Assembly (NCBI GenBank): GCA_944319815.1
Contig: CALUEX010000002.1
Coordinates: 1 to 64,000, forward strand
Direction of reading: 5' to 3'
From: an uncultured Prevotella sp.
Lineage (GTDB): Bacteria; Bacteroidota; Bacteroidia; Bacteroidales; Bacteroidaceae
DNA: 64,000 bases
Shown piece after piece: positions 9,137 through 17,200 of the stretch. The notes beneath the pieces are model-generated. The model made no database searches. It worked only from the letters and a program-made list of their open reading frames with translations, and was not told the DNA's origin. Positions within the stretch are counted from its first letter, which is position 1. The number at the start of each line of letters is the position of its first letter. The position numbers were made by a program, and so were the translations under genes.

Positions 9137-10870
9137 TTACATTATGATTTCCTCCTCATCAAGCAACATCCAGTCGTTCACCTTCACGTGGATTACTATG
9201 TCGTCGCCGCTTTCGGGCTTTCCGCCGGGAACGTCGCCGCCAAGCCCGGCCACGGACTTAACCGTCAGCTTGTAGATGTTGTTGCGCACGATACCGTATT
9301 CCATCGGGCCGACCTTTGAGTTGTCATTGTCATTTGAGTGCTTCACCCACCATGTGTAATAACACGTGGCGTTCTCGTAAGTTGACACGCCATAAGGTCG
9401 CAAGGCAACGCGAGTAACAACGCCGCTCCCTTGGTCGAGCGTAACCGCAACGTTGTTGCCAGATGTTGTGCTTGAATAGCCGCAGTTGGCCAACATATAT
9501 TCGCTCCACGTCAAGCCGTCAGTAGAGAACGTGCCGCCAGCTTCAACCAAGCCGCTAAGGTAATCGTCATAACCTGACGGGTCGAGCTGGTTAAGGTTCT
9601 CAGCAATAAACGCTTTAACGTCTTCCCATGATTTACAAGCGGCTATCTTATTATCAAAATCGTCAAAGGCAGTGCCATAAACTGACTTCATCACGTCTTC
9701 CATCGAAGCGTAAAGCGCGCCACGGTAAGAGAAGAAAGTGGCGGGACGTGAATAGTCATAGTTACCCTTAACCGTATTCGTGGCAGGAGAGAAGCGAGCC
9801 TTAAAGACAACTCCGGTGTTGGTTGATGCCAAGTCAGACGTCGTAGGCGTGGTGTTCTCCATCGTGTAACCGATGCGGTTCCATGTTTTACCGTCAACGG
9901 CGATTGGCGTTCCTTTCTTAACATAGTCAGCCCAAACGTTCGGGTCGGCCAAGTCATTACCATTGTCTATGATGTCGGGATAATATGTATCTTCCTTATA
10001 ATCCGTGGAAGCCTTGCCGCTTACGGTCTTCGGGTCGATGACGTAGTTTGTCAAAGTTTCATTGCCAAGATAAGTAACATCGCCACCAACCTCGTCGGCC
10101 ACGCGCTTTAGCAGATAGCAGCCGGCGTTATAATCATTGACGATGGCTGCGCCGAGGATTTCAACACTTCCCGTCTGGTCGCTACAAGGGAAAGAACCTT
10201 CGGCCTGATAATCAATCCTTGCGGCCATGCGCTCTACCGAAACATCAACGTCAAGAGGGTCACTCTGGGGATTGGACTCAAGAGTGAACAACGCATCACT
10301 TGCCGACGACATGAGAAAATCGGAATATCCGTCCTCGGCTTCAGTCCAAGCCGTGGGATTGGACGTTTGCGAGGACTGGGAAGTAGGAGAATAGACAAGA
10401 TAGTCGCGAACCGCATTAAGGGTTGTCGTGGAGTTCCACCATTGCCCTGAACCCGGATTGGCAACAACGATGATGTGATAGTCACCGTTAGGTAATGTGA
10501 TGCGCACGGGGTTAGTAGAATATTCACCAACAGCCACCTTGTTCACGGTGCTAAAATAAATAGGCGTAACCTGCGGGTCGGCAGAACTATTTACACCGGC
10601 ATCATCTTGATAAAGAAAGGCCACAGCATTGCTTATTTCATTCTCGTAATCCTGCCCAGCCTCCGTCCTGTCACCATTCTCGCCGCCCGTCGGATTGGAG
10701 CGCGTGCCCTGGCCGGCGAACGCCATAGTGAAGTTGAGCGTGACGTAAGAGTCGGTCAACTCCCCTACTCCGCCTTCACCGTCACCAGCCGCAACGTCAT
10801 CTTGCGAACAGCCGACGGCTACAAGAGCAAGGAACAAAAGGCCACAAATATGTTTATAATAATATTTCAT
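9137..10870 (-). CDS. Pilin-like lipoprotein, Mfa1/fimbrillin family
   Basis: 577 residues from ATG 10870 (MKYYYKHICG), chosen over an in-frame start 21 nt upstream because the signal peptide begins there. The lipobox is VAVGC (Cys21), followed after 36 residues by GQGTR (Arg57), a likely proteolytic maturation site. The C-terminus (YGIVRNNIYKLTVKSV, then VKVNDWML) is the Mfa1-family pattern, in which a final strand is donated in or accepted by the fibre. It is similar in size and plan to the upstream pilin at 12500-14293, with which it shares an operon-like arrangement. It could be a second major subunit or an accessory shaft/tip subunit. Confidence 0.75.
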   Translation of the reverse strand: MKYYYKHICGLLFLALVAVGCSQDDVAAGDGEGGVGELTDSYVTLNFTMAFAGQGTRSNPTGGENGDRTEAGQDYENEISNAVAFLYQDDAGVNSSADPQVTPIYFSTVNKVAVGEYSTNPVRITLPNGDYHIIVVANPGSGQWWNSTTTLNAVRDYLVYSPTSQSSQTSNPTAWTEAEDGYSDFLMSSASDALFTLESNPQSDPLDVDVSVERMAARIDYQAEGSFPCSDQTGSVEILGAAIVNDYNAGCYLLKRVADEVGGDVTYLGNETLTNYVIDPKTVSGKASTDYKEDTYYPDIIDNGNDLADPNVWADYVKKGTPIAVDGKTWNRIGYTMENTTPTTSDLASTNTGVVFKARFSPATNTVKGNYDYSRPATFFSYRGALYASMEDVMKSVYGTAFDDFDNKIAACKSWEDVKAFIAENLNQLDPSGYDDYLSGLVEAGGTFSTDGLTWSEYMLANCGYSSTTSGNNVAVTLDQGSGVVTRVALRPYGVSTYENATCYYTWWVKHSNDNDNSKVGPMEYGIVRNNIYKLTVKSVAGLGGDVPGGKPESGDDIVIHVKVNDWMLLDEEEIIM

Positions 10871-10954
10871 AATATCAATCATTACTAACAATTCTCAAAC
10901 AAAGCGCGGATACGCACCGCAAAATCCCCACACTAAACAATGGGCACGGAAAGT

Positions 10955-12049
10955 CTACAAATCCTCCATCTGAACGCGGACGCTCCATCCGAGCACGCCG
11001 ATGCTGATGCTGATATAGTCGAGCTTGTCGCCACGAAGGAAGAGTGTAACCTGGTAATCATAGCCGCGGTCAAGGAACTCTTGCGGCGAATAGCCTGTGT
11101 CGGCCTGTGAGCGCAACTGGCAGAGAAGGTCAGGCAGGTTGAGCGTAGCCACCTGCACACCCGTCAGCTTGTTGGTGATTGTCAGCACGCCGTCGTCGGC
11201 CGGACTGTCGTGATAGATAAGGCGCGACGTCATGAAGTCGGCATGGCCTATTTTGCCTACGCCGGCAAGTTCATTGCCGTCTGGGTCGGTGGCCGTCGTG
11301 CGGTCGTCTGTGTTCCATGTAGCATAAGGAGTGTAGACCACTTGGTCTGTCTCGTCGAGCGAGTTGTCCCAGAGGATGTGCGAGTTGTGGTCGTAAATCT
11401 TCATGTCATAGTTGGCGATGTCCATCGTCGTGGGGTCGTCAAGCTCGCGCAGGCTTACACTGATGTGCTTGGTGTCGCGCACAAGCGAAATCTCCCCGTA
11501 TGTAGGCCGTGTGGCAGAAACTTCAAAACCTTGGGCCTCAATGCCGTGCCAGAGGGTGTCGAGGGGCTGCGCATTGTTAACTATGTCATAGAGGTTGGCC
11601 CCCGTCTGCGTGCGGTCGAGCTGTATGTTTAGGTTAGTCATGTCGCTGCCTACCGCCATGTCAGAGCGGCGGAAGACGGCGCGACCCGAAGAGAGCATAT
11701 CGCCGTAAGGTTTCTCGCCCGCAACGGCGATAAACTTGTAGGTGCCGGGGGCAAGGTCGGTGACGTGCATGGCATAGCCTGCATCCTTAAGCGGGGCCAC
11801 GCCTCCGATGTTGCTTTCCTCCTGCGTCTTAACCAATTTACCGTTTTCGTCGAAGACATAAAGCGTTACCGAACCGACATGGTCGTTGAACATATCGGCG
11901 CGCTGCAGGTTGTAGTCATACTTGAACGTAAGATACAAGCCGTAGGGGCAATCGCTGTTGTCTTGCTCCATCATGTCGCACGATGCAAACATACATCCCG
12001 ACAAGGCCAGGATGAACATTGCGTGCCATTGTTTCAAAAGGTATTTCAT
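10955..12049 (-). CDS. FimB/Mfa2-family fimbrial anchor lipoprotein
   Basis: 364 residues from ATG 12049, where a lipoprotein signal begins; the lipid Cys is probably Cys24 in FASC. The frame is open for another 53 codons upstream, but those read through a 9-bp-period repeat and are rich in Pro/Ser, so I reject them. DCPYGLYLTFKYDYN shortly after the lipid site is the hallmark of the FimB/Mfa2 family. Members cap the first pilin and hold the fibre to the outer membrane, which limits its length. Unlike the pilins here it has no GTR site, as expected of an anchor that is not cut. A TAATTTTGC -7 box lies 121 nt upstream. Confidence 0.8.
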   Translation of the reverse strand: MKYLLKQWHAMFILALSGCMFASCDMMEQDNSDCPYGLYLTFKYDYNLQRADMFNDHVGSVTLYVFDENGKLVKTQEESNIGGVAPLKDAGYAMHVTDLAPGTYKFIAVAGEKPYGDMLSSGRAVFRRSDMAVGSDMTNLNIQLDRTQTGANLYDIVNNAQPLDTLWHGIEAQGFEVSATRPTYGEISLVRDTKHISVSLRELDDPTTMDIANYDMKIYDHNSHILWDNSLDETDQVVYTPYATWNTDDRTTATDPDGNELAGVGKIGHADFMTSRLIYHDSPADDGVLTITNKLTGVQVATLNLPDLLCQLRSQADTGYSPQEFLDRGYDYQVTLFLRGDKLDYISISIGVLGWSVRVQMEDL

Positions 12050-12080
12050 ATATCTTGTCTGTTTTGTTTTTCTTTCTTTT

Positions 12081-12145
12081 TGGGGAGTGATGGGAGAACG
12101 AGGAGGAATGGGACTAATGGGCGATAGGTCGGATAGGGCAAACAA
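12081..12145. repeat. 9-bp-period degenerate repeat in the leader of the Mfa2-like gene
   Basis: On the plus strand about seven 9-mers of the form AATGGGNNN follow one another (GATGGGAGA, ACGAGGAGG, AATGGGACT, AATGGGCGA, TAGGTCGGA). On the transcript the run is pyrimidine-rich and lies between the -7 box at 12171 and ATG 12049. Similar runs occur at 14412 and 15931. Confidence 0.6.
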
Positions 12146-12170
12146 TCCTAATAAGCCGAACTGGCTGTCG

Positions 12171-12179
12171 GCAAAATTA
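12171..12179 (-). promoter_or_regulatory. -7 element upstream of the Mfa2-like gene
   Basis: Reads TAATTTTGC on the minus strand, 121 nt before ATG 12049. No good -33 box is seen. If used, it gives a leader of about 115 nt containing the 9-bp-period repeat. Confidence 0.45.
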
Positions 12180-12354
12180 CCGAAAGACCTAAGCCTTTGA
12201 CTCTCCACTCTTCACTTTTAACCCTTCACTTAACTGCCGTCCTGTCTTTGCACCGGAACGAAGTGCCCCCGCATACGGCGAGGCCGAATGCCATACTGCT
12301 TTTCAAGGCTTGGCGCAATAGTGTTTTTGATAGCCTTTACTTTTCTTAAATATC

Positions 12355-12418
12355 AAGATTTGCAGCCCGCCCCCCCAACAAAGGGCTTAGGCCATATTGT
12401 AAGCGGACTGCAAATCTT
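12355..12418. repeat. 11-bp inverted repeat with a C7 run in the loop
   Basis: AAGATTTGCAG (12355-12365) and CTGCAAATCTT (12408-12418) are perfect inverted repeats separated by 42 nt, which include CCCGCCCCCCC. The element lies 80 nt beyond the stop codon of the major pilin. There is no T-run typical of a terminator on either side, so its role is unknown. The rest of the 450-nt gap (12050-12499) holds only the leader features listed separately. Confidence 0.55.
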
Positions 12419-12499
12419 CGTCGTACTTATCTATTAGAATTGAAAATCCTTACTGTAATTATCCTGCCAGATATAAATCCGGCTGAACGGAAGAATAGA

Positions 12500-14293
12500 T
12501 TATTCACCGAGAGAAACGTCCTGTGAACGAACAACCCAAGGCAACATATTGATAGTTACGCCAATCCAAGACTCAACGGGGTCATCATAGCTGCCGGGGT
12601 ATGTAGGAACTTCAGGATAACCGATTTCGACAACATTATTGACGGTAATCTGGTAAGAGTTGTTGCGGAGCACACCGTAGCGTCCGAGATAATTCTGGTC
12701 ACGGTTCGTCCCAGCAGGATAAGACTCGGTTTGACCGGGGTTTGCAGCCCACGGCGTCTCGCCATTGCCGAAGTGCTTAATCATTACTGGATAGTAAGAT
12801 ACGCCGCCCTTATAGTAAGCGATGTTCAGGCTATTACTGATGGCAGAAACTATTGCCGAGTTGTTCACAAGCTCGGTTGGAACGTTGCCCTCTGTGAAAT
12901 CGCTTTCGCTTCCTTCCTTAACAGTAATGGCTGACACCGTAAGATAACCGCCAGTAGAAGCCTTGCTGTCAAATGTCACGTCAAAATCGCTTGCGTCTAC
13001 GGTAGCCGTAGGAACTTTGCCTTCATTAATAGCATCTGCGATAGTAGTATTATTCAAGTATGCCTCCAAAACTTTTCCCTTAACATCATCGATACCACCA
13101 TAGATTACATCTTTATCGCCACCTATGGTATAGAAATCGCTTGAAGTTCCGTCTTGGCGGGGAATAGTTAACTTAGCACCGATAACTACGTGTGTGGTGA
13201 CGTTTTGCCTCATGTTGTCAACATTAAACGTATTCTCGAAGCAATAGAGCGGTGTGTTAGTCAATGCAGGCACACCTGTGCCGATGGTCAAGTCACCAGA
13301 AGGAGCTGAAGTGTAGTTCGGGTCTATGCCCCAATACGTGCGGTAAAGATTAGTGGCAACGGCATCACTACCAACGAAGCGGTACTGGTTTTCACCCGTA
13401 ACCGAAGTGTCCGTGCTCTTGTATCCCCACCAAGGAGCATTGGCAACATTGCGCACGAGGTAAGTCTTGTTGTTGGTTACGTCAAGCGCATATCCAGAGA
13501 GTGAATAAGCTATATGGCCAGTTCCTCCCTCCGTACCTTGAGCCGTAACGGAAACCTTTGCAACAGCCCTCTCAACGTAAACGTCAGCAGAGGATGCGCC
13601 ACGCTCGGCATCGGCCTGAGAGGTGTAGATATTGTCTTCATCAATAGGGGCAAGCGTTTGCACAGTTCCACCAGAGGGGTCGGTATTGCCGCCAGGTTTA
13701 CTGTATAAAGGAGCATTGGTCATAAGGAAACCGTCGGTAGTGCCTGTGACATCAGCAAGGGGAAGCGTCAGAGCCGTAGAATAAAGCGAACTGAATTGAG
13801 TAGAGCCAGCGGTAAGGGCATTTCCACCAAATTTCCAGCCGGTTGTTTCATCCGAACCTTTCTCAATTGCATCACCATCCTGACCGCCACCGTTAAGCAC
13901 GACAAAGGCGTAAAGGTTATTACCCGATGCAGGACGTGTGATTTGCTTTACAACCTTAGTTGACGACGCAATATTGCCGCCAGACTGGGAGTTCCAAACG
14001 TCTGTAGACAGTTCATACGCGCTCTGGAACGTAGCAGCATCCTCGCTCGCACCGCTGAACAGAAGGAGGTAAGCACTCTTGACATCATTTTCAGCCTCCG
14101 TACCGCCATCATAATCTTCGTCGATGCGCGTGCCGCCTGGCTGCGTAGGCAGATTGATTGCAAGGCTCACATAACCCTGCTCACCCGGAGCCACGCTACT
14201 GCCCTGGCCGCCATTGTCAACGACGTCTTCGCTTGAGCAGGCCCCGAGAGTCATTGCCGCAAAAGCAAGGGCAAAAAACTTGTACTTTTTCAT
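12500..14293 (-). CDS. Major fimbrial subunit, Mfa1/fimbrillin-type pilin lipoprotein
   Basis: 597 residues from ATG 14293 (MKKYKFFALA). The open frame extends 19 codons further but crosses a hairpin and a G8 run. The lipobox is LGAC (Cys19); 37 residues on comes GGTR (Arg56), the expected Arg-protease site of a type V pilin. The C-terminal part carries the family signature (YGVLRNNSYQITVNNV and ITVNMLPWVVRSQDV-like strands). As the first pilin gene of the cluster, followed by the Mfa2-like anchor, it is the best candidate for the shaft subunit. In P. gingivalis the lipidated precursor is cut on the cell surface and polymerises by strand exchange; the same route is inferred here. Confidence 0.8.
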   Translation of the reverse strand: MKKYKFFALAFAAMTLGACSSEDVVDNGGQGSSVAPGEQGYVSLAINLPTQPGGTRIDEDYDGGTEAENDVKSAYLLLFSGASEDAATFQSAYELSTDVWNSQSGGNIASSTKVVKQITRPASGNNLYAFVVLNGGGQDGDAIEKGSDETTGWKFGGNALTAGSTQFSSLYSTALTLPLADVTGTTDGFLMTNAPLYSKPGGNTDPSGGTVQTLAPIDEDNIYTSQADAERGASSADVYVERAVAKVSVTAQGTEGGTGHIAYSLSGYALDVTNNKTYLVRNVANAPWWGYKSTDTSVTGENQYRFVGSDAVATNLYRTYWGIDPNYTSAPSGDLTIGTGVPALTNTPLYCFENTFNVDNMRQNVTTHVVIGAKLTIPRQDGTSSDFYTIGGDKDVIYGGIDDVKGKVLEAYLNNTTIADAINEGKVPTATVDASDFDVTFDSKASTGGYLTVSAITVKEGSESDFTEGNVPTELVNNSAIVSAISNSLNIAYYKGGVSYYPVMIKHFGNGETPWAANPGQTESYPAGTNRDQNYLGRYGVLRNNSYQITVNNVVEIGYPEVPTYPGSYDDPVESWIGVTINMLPWVVRSQDVSLGE

Positions 14294-14313
14294 TTTTTTG
14301 TTGGTTTTTGTTA

Positions 14314-14374
14314 AACCCCGCTCGCCCCATAGGGGGGGGTAAAAATACACCCTTTAAATGGATTGAGCGGGGTT
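14314..14374 (-). promoter_or_regulatory. Inverted repeat and G8 run before the major pilin gene
   Basis: AACCCCGCTC (14314-14323) and GAGCGGGGTT (14365-14374) form a perfect 10-bp inverted repeat 21 nt upstream of ATG 14293. Between the arms is GCCCCATA followed by a run of eight G (14332-14339). On the transcript this can fold into a strong hairpin in the leader. The homopolymer could vary in length. A plausible but weak promoter (TTGC, then TAATTTTTT) lies further upstream near 14385-14430. Confidence 0.55.
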
Positions 14375-14411
14375 AATTGATATTGATTATTGAAAAAATT
14401 ATTTCTAATAA

Positions 14412-14475
14412 GACGGGAAAAGCAAGTGGCCGAATAGGAGCAATATGGCTGATAAAGCCAATACGCCGGCTATCG
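14412..14475. repeat. 9-bp-period degenerate repeat upstream of the major pilin
   Basis: Units such as AGTGGCCGA, ATAGGAGCA, ATATGGCTG, ATAAAGCCA and ATACGCCGG follow each other at 9-bp steps. The run lies between the DUF3868 gene and the pilin leader and resembles the runs at 12081 and 15931. Confidence 0.5.
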
Positions 14476-14506
14476 AAGCATTCGTTCGCCACTCTCCATT
14501 ATTCGC

Positions 14507-15913
14507 TTATTTTATGTTCTCCAAATTGGTCTTTGCCTCGGCAACCCCGGCCTCGGCAGCCTGTTGGTACAGACGCTCAGCCGTATCATAGTCACCCTTC
14601 AGATAAGCGTATGCCGCGCGTGCGTTGACAGCCTGTGGCGACGTGCCGGCCTTGTCGAGATAAGGCTTCGCCCCGTCAGCATCGCCCATATTGAGGCGTG
14701 TGCAAGCAGCATTGAGGTTGGCTGTTTCGTCGCCTGGATACATCCTGACGGCAACCTCCATGACCTCATTGAAGTCGTCGCTGCCCGGCTCGTAGGTCTG
14801 GGCAACAAGGAACATCTCTTCAAGCGAAAGCTGCTGCGGCTTGGTGCGGATTATCTGTTTGGCCTCCTCTACGTCGAACGGGCGCACGGTATAGTTCACA
14901 CGATAGTCAGAGCGGCGAAGGGCAGGATACCATGTGTCGAGCATGAAGCGGTAGTCTTTCGGGTAGCTGCTCTTGATTTTCCACTCACGGGCATCGGGCG
15001 TCAGGCTCTTGTCGGCAATGATGCCGAGTATGGCGTCCTTGTTGTCGAGGTTGCTCTCGCGGATGTAAGACACGAGGCCGTCCCAGTCTTCAGCCGTGTG
15101 AGAGACGGTAAAGAGGCGGTCGTCAAGGTTGACTATGCGGCGCACATAATCCTTCAGCGTCTTGGCACGCTCGCGGGCCAGGTACTCATTATGAGAGTAA
15201 GGGCTCTCAGGCGAGGCAAAACCATGGATGTCTATACTGTTGATGCTGAGGTTGCGGTCGTTCTTAACAAGGTTTATGGTATTGACAATGCTGTCAATCT
15301 CCGATGCGTTCCGGCGGTAATCGGCATGGAGCTCGGTGCGGTCAACAGGGAAATCTATATAGGCAGTCTTGTCTATATGCCGCTCCTTGCGTGCCTCGGC
15401 CGCAGGGCGCACAAAGGCCATGAGGGGCTTACGGGCACGCTTGATGGTGTAGTCGGTGCCGTCGAGACGGTCGCCGCAGCCGCAAAGGTCTTCATTAATA
15501 GCCACGTCATAGTCGGCAATGCCGGCCTGAAGGGGCGCGGCAGCCTGATAGCTGACGGTCTGCGCCCTGCCGTTACGGCGGCGCACGACAAGGGCCTGCG
15601 GGTTGAGTTCGCCTTTCATTTCGCCACGCTCATACATGATTTGTTGGCGGCGGCCATTGATGACTATTTCGGGCATGGCCACATTGCCCTGCTTGGTCTT
15701 GAGCACGGGAGTGTAGACCAGGCGTGTATTGGAAGGAAGGTCGAGGGAGTCAAGGTTCAACTTCATGTTGAGCATGACATACTCACCGTCGCGAGTGACA
15801 TCGACATCCTCGACAGCGATGCCCCGGTTGGCCATCATAGTCTGTGCCTGGACGCACGCCGGAGCACAGAAGGCCAAACAGAACATGGCGGATAGGTATC
15901 TTGAACGTTTCAT
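14507..15913 (-). CDS. DUF3868 and OmpA-like fimbrial accessory protein
   Basis: 468 residues with a cleavable signal peptide (CAPACVQAQ). The N-terminal ~170 residues match the DUF3868 type found ahead of Bacteroidales fimbrial genes. Residues ~185-275 form an OmpA-like peptidoglycan-binding domain: the strand YIDFPVDRTEL, then IDIHGFASPE and NEYLARERAKTLKDYV. The last ~100 residues look like helical TPR-type repeats (LNAACTRLNMGDADGAKPYL, AYAYLKGDYDTAERLY). It probably sits in the periplasm or at the outer membrane, tying the fimbrial apparatus to the wall. It follows the DUF3575 gene by 121 nt. Its part in pilus assembly is inferred from recurrent gene context. Confidence 0.75.
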   Translation of the reverse strand: MKRSRYLSAMFCLAFCAPACVQAQTMMANRGIAVEDVDVTRDGEYVMLNMKLNLDSLDLPSNTRLVYTPVLKTKQGNVAMPEIVINGRRQQIMYERGEMKGELNPQALVVRRRNGRAQTVSYQAAAPLQAGIADYDVAINEDLCGCGDRLDGTDYTIKRARKPLMAFVRPAAEARKERHIDKTAYIDFPVDRTELHADYRRNASEIDSIVNTINLVKNDRNLSINSIDIHGFASPESPYSHNEYLARERAKTLKDYVRRIVNLDDRLFTVSHTAEDWDGLVSYIRESNLDNKDAILGIIADKSLTPDAREWKIKSSYPKDYRFMLDTWYPALRRSDYRVNYTVRPFDVEEAKQIIRTKPQQLSLEEMFLVAQTYEPGSDDFNEVMEVAVRMYPGDETANLNAACTRLNMGDADGAKPYLDKAGTSPQAVNARAAYAYLKGDYDTAERLYQQAAEAGVAEAKTNLENIK

Positions 15914-15930
15914 TGTTGTTTTTATTTTTA

Positions 15931-15995
15931 GTTATGGGAGAACTGGGAGAAACTGGAATAATGAGGCAATGAGCCTAATATGGCTTATAAGCCGA
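15931..15995. repeat. 9-bp-period degenerate repeat in the leader of the DUF3868 gene
   Basis: Consecutive 9-mers read TTATGGGAG, AACTGGGAG, AAACTGGAA, TAATGAGGC, AATGAGCCT, AATATGGCT, TATAAGCCG. They begin about 18 nt before the start codon and fill most of the 121-nt gap after the DUF3575 gene. Confidence 0.6.
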
Positions 15996-16034
15996 AACAA
16001 TATAATACTCAACTATCACTCTTCGTTCTTCATC

Positions 16035-16610
16035 TTAAAATACGTACATCACGCTGAGGGCGAGCTTGGTAGGGCCGAAATAGTTAGTATGGTCAGACTT
16101 CAACTTCTCGCCGCATTCACCGCAACGGAACTTGTCGTACTTAACATAATCGTAACCGATGCCAAGGGCAGCCTCAAGGCTCCAATGCTTAGAGAGGGGC
16201 CACTGATAACCCGCAGTGACGCCACCACCGGCAAACCATCCCTCATAACGGCGAGTCTCAAGTTCGTCAAACAAGCCAAACGGCAGGTCTACGCTGCCGG
16301 CATTAAACTGTCCGCCCATGAGATGAACGCCAACGAACCAGCCATTGAAGCTCTGGCAGAACCAATGGCGAAACTCGGGCATGAGCAACCAATGACGCAG
16401 GCTTGACTGGTCGCCACCTGACTGTTTCCACGGATTGAGACCGTAAAACAGCTGTACGGAATGTTTCTTGCCCAAGGACACTTCAACACCTAAATTGGGT
16501 GTAGTGGTAGCCCAGTATAGGGCATTGGTCTTCAGCGCAACATCCTGTCCGAAACACGCCGTTAGCGACGAAAAGAACAGAAGCGCGCCAATAGCTAACT
16601 TCCTAATCAT
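16035..16610 (-). CDS. DUF3575 outer-membrane beta-barrel protein
   Basis: 191 residues with a signal peptide (FFSSLTACFGQ). ALKTNALYWATTTPNLGVEV is the DUF3575 signature. The remaining sequence alternates polar and hydrophobic residues in short beta strands and ends in an aromatic Phe (LALSVMYVF), as small outer-membrane barrels do. It is the first gene of the fimbrial locus; DUF3575 and DUF3868 genes recur together ahead of Bacteroidales pilin genes. A structural or assembly role at the outer membrane is inferred; no enzymatic motif is present. Confidence 0.75.
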   Translation of the reverse strand: MIRKLAIGALLFFSSLTACFGQDVALKTNALYWATTTPNLGVEVSLGKKHSVQLFYGLNPWKQSGGDQSSLRHWLLMPEFRHWFCQSFNGWFVGVHLMGGQFNAGSVDLPFGLFDELETRRYEGWFAGGGVTAGYQWPLSKHWSLEAALGIGYDYVKYDKFRCGECGEKLKSDHTNYFGPTKLALSVMYVF

Positions 16611-16844
16611 AAGTCTCTGATTTTATCATTTCTGTTTTCATTATCGGCAATCTACCCCACTTGGCACAACAACAGCCAGCGGTTCAAGGTTTTAGTCGCT
16701 TAGTAAAGTTTGTTTTATAGCGCTTCGCGCTACTGCATCAATATCAAATTCCGCTTACCCCACAAGGCACAGCACGGACAGGGGGCAGCATCAAAATGAC
16801 AAGAATGACAGTTCGCCGAATTAGCTTAGTAAATAGTTTTCGAT

Positions 16845-16853
16845 GCAAATATA
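16845..16853 (-). promoter_or_regulatory. -7 element of the fimbrial locus
   Basis: TATATTTGC on the minus strand, 234 nt before ATG 16610. A TTTG lies 23 nt further upstream (16877-16880), longer than the usual 19-20 nt spacer. A second candidate, TAACTTTGT, overlaps that TTTG. The implied leader of ~225 nt (16611-16838) has no ORF; it contains a small TAGCGC-TTC-GCGCTA hairpin near 16718. Confidence 0.55.
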
Positions 16854-16981
16854 GCGAAAAAATTAATATGGTAAAACAAAGTTAACACATATTCGACCAG
16901 CTTTTAACCAACATTAATACTTTGCAACTGATATACATAAATAGCCGATTAGACTCCAAACACAAGGAGAAACGCCATATC

Positions 16982-17110
16982 CACATGGATGGCACAGCCT
17001 GTAAAAAAAGGCACAAATCGACTGGCGCACAAAATGCCATGAACGGGATTACGAAAAGGCATCTTTTACAATGCGAAAGATGCCATACCAGCAAACAAAA
17101 GGGCACATCC
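16982..17110. repeat. 21-22-bp-period repeat, copy B (about 5 units)
   Basis: The clearest units are CGAAAAGGCATCTTTTAC (17052-17069), GCGAAAGATGCCATACC (17073-17089) and GCAAACAAAAGGGCAC (from 17091). Weaker units at ~17001 and ~17023 (GTAAAAAAAGGCAC, GCACAAAATGCC) extend it upstream. It lies in the 725-nt gap between the fimbrial promoter and the nuo terminator. Confidence 0.6.
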
Positions 17111-17148
17111 TAAAAAACACTATAATATAACGTGGGGCGGCGTAAGGT

Positions 17149-17175
17149 TTACGCCGAACCTGCGTTAAAAATATT
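17149..17175. mobile_element. Possible IS-end remnant, left of the palindromic element
   Basis: TTTACGCCGAACCTGCGTTAAA resembles the TAACGTGAGTTCGRYRTAA-type ends seen at 17411, 58688, 59317 and 59747 (it reads in the opposite sense here). It has the same orientation as the copy at 17411, so the two flank the palindrome as direct repeats. Only the end is recognisable. Confidence 0.35.
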
Positions 17176-17200
17176 GGGCATCATCACTGGGAACAATGCC

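Noticed and set aside
12050-12208. 53-codon N-terminal extension of the Mfa2-like protein
   Set aside because: It reads through the 9-bp-period repeat and past a promoter box. The lipoprotein signal starts at 12049.
14314-14374. Invertible promoter (site-specific recombination) at the pilin inverted repeat
   Set aside because: The arms are only 41 nt apart, too close for known invertible promoters of this phylum. No invertase gene is nearby. A hairpin or slippage effect is more likely.
14564-15895. 443-codon open frame on the plus strand opposite the DUF3868 gene
   Set aside because: It is the complement of a well-supported gene with signal peptide and OmpA-like domain. The translated product has no recognisable family.
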